A stretch of DNA of 64,000 nt from Varroa destructor (lineage: Eukaryota > Arthropoda > Arachnida > Mesostigmata > Varroidae), in NCBI RefSeq assembly GCF_002443255.2, contig NW_019211455.1, forward strand, positions 15,966,440-16,030,439. The letters are read 5' to 3'. Shown one piece after another: positions 63,427 through 64,000 of this stretch; within the stretch, counting starts at the first letter, position 1; every line of letters starts with the position of its first letter. The position numbers were made by a program, and so were the translations under genes. The notes beneath the pieces were generated by a model. That model did no database searches, was not told the DNA's origin, and worked only from the letters and a program-made list of their open reading frames with translations.

Positions 63427-64000
63427 GCGGCTATGAATGAGTAGTAACCAGTTTTGCGACACGGGACCGTGGAAGAAGCCGCCGTCGGACAGTTGGCCAT
63501 GGCACGATCGGGGCCTGATCAACTGAGGCGGGCTGATTAGAAGATGCTAGCAAAATAAACATGTCTGCAATTGTCAGACCTTTATGTTGCAACTCAGTCG
63601 ACGTTCGTCTGAATTAAGATAAGTACTGTATCAAGGTACAGGTATGTTCTGTTCTCGAATAACGCAATAAACTGCTACGGTACACAGAAGCGGCAAGACT
63701 TGGTGGGGTTATCGGTAGAATAATAATAATGAAAGCGACGATAAGGAAACAAAAGTGAAAAAATAATGTAAGAATAAATAGCATTAGCTGCCAAAAGAAG
63801 ATCAGTGACTTAACAGGACTGGCCATCACCGTCGTGGCCCTGTGCCAATAATACAGTGAGTGGCATTTAGGTTGCCACCAGCCAGACTGACCGGTACTGC
63901 CTTTCTGCCGCTACTTGAAGGCTCATAGCGCGTAAATGGTAGTTCGGATTTTCTTTCTCAAAGTCTTGAAGCGGACCTATGTTCGCACTGCCCTCAGACA

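Larger units (their letters stand above)
58190..64000. other. No clearly supported gene apart from the 59.5 kb candidate
   Basis: Contains the imperfect ATT/ATC repeats. The 124-codon plus frame at 60446-60820 begins with TTG and lacks splice signals. The 141-codon minus frame at 61828-62253 encodes hydrophobic stretches such as KVIVVVIVENSF, but frames on the same and opposite strands are open over the same interval. Confidence 0.4.

Noticed and set aside
1..64000. CRISPR array, bacterial operon, integrated prophage or intact retrotransposon
   Set aside because: No evenly spaced direct repeats with unique spacers, no long tightly packed genes with ribosome-binding sites, and no reverse transcriptase, integrase or transposase motifs were seen in any frame.

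Overview
This window reads as eukaryotic nuclear DNA, most likely from a metazoan and plausibly an arthropod. By eye it is moderately AT-rich. CpG dinucleotides are common throughout, unlike vertebrate or plant DNA. Microsatellites are scattered across it, and there is one 100-N scaffold gap. I see no operon-like gene packing. The longest ATG- or alternative-start reading frame is only about 180 codons, and most frames over 60 codons overlap equally good frames on the other strand. I recognise no conserved protein family, tRNA, rRNA, CRISPR array or intact transposon. I cannot name the species; a mite- or tick-like genome would fit, but that is inference.

Layout. 1-9.5 kb is mostly non-coding-looking, with an ATT microsatellite and a hairpin near 3.2 kb. 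9.5-10.7 kb, minus strand, holds several short frames joined by plausible splice sites, including one in-frame stop. 11-25 kb is gene-poor but carries a four-run G-quadruplex motif (11.38 kb) and the most striking RNA-like foldback of the window (14.44-14.53 kb). 25-38 kb has scattered plus-strand frames that start at good splice acceptors. The scaffold gap lies at 43.5 kb inside an AT-rich stretch. 44.7-45.2 kb, minus strand, carries two overlapping frames. A plausible plus-strand terminal exon lies at 47.7 kb. 51.7-52.6 kb, minus strand, holds the best spliced coding model next to a degenerate minisatellite with a period of about 60 bp. 56.5-57.45 kb, minus strand, holds a possible 3' end of a spliced gene with a poly(A) signal. 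It is followed by a 262-bp segment bounded by inverted repeats (57.5-57.8 kb) and by two adjacent palindromes (58.13-58.19 kb).

The coding calls rest only on splice-site quality, phase agreement and hand-counted codon-position composition. They are hypotheses, not identifications, and none is assigned a function. If the genome has long introns, most of the window could be intronic or intergenic. I found no evidence of a set of genes acting together as a system.
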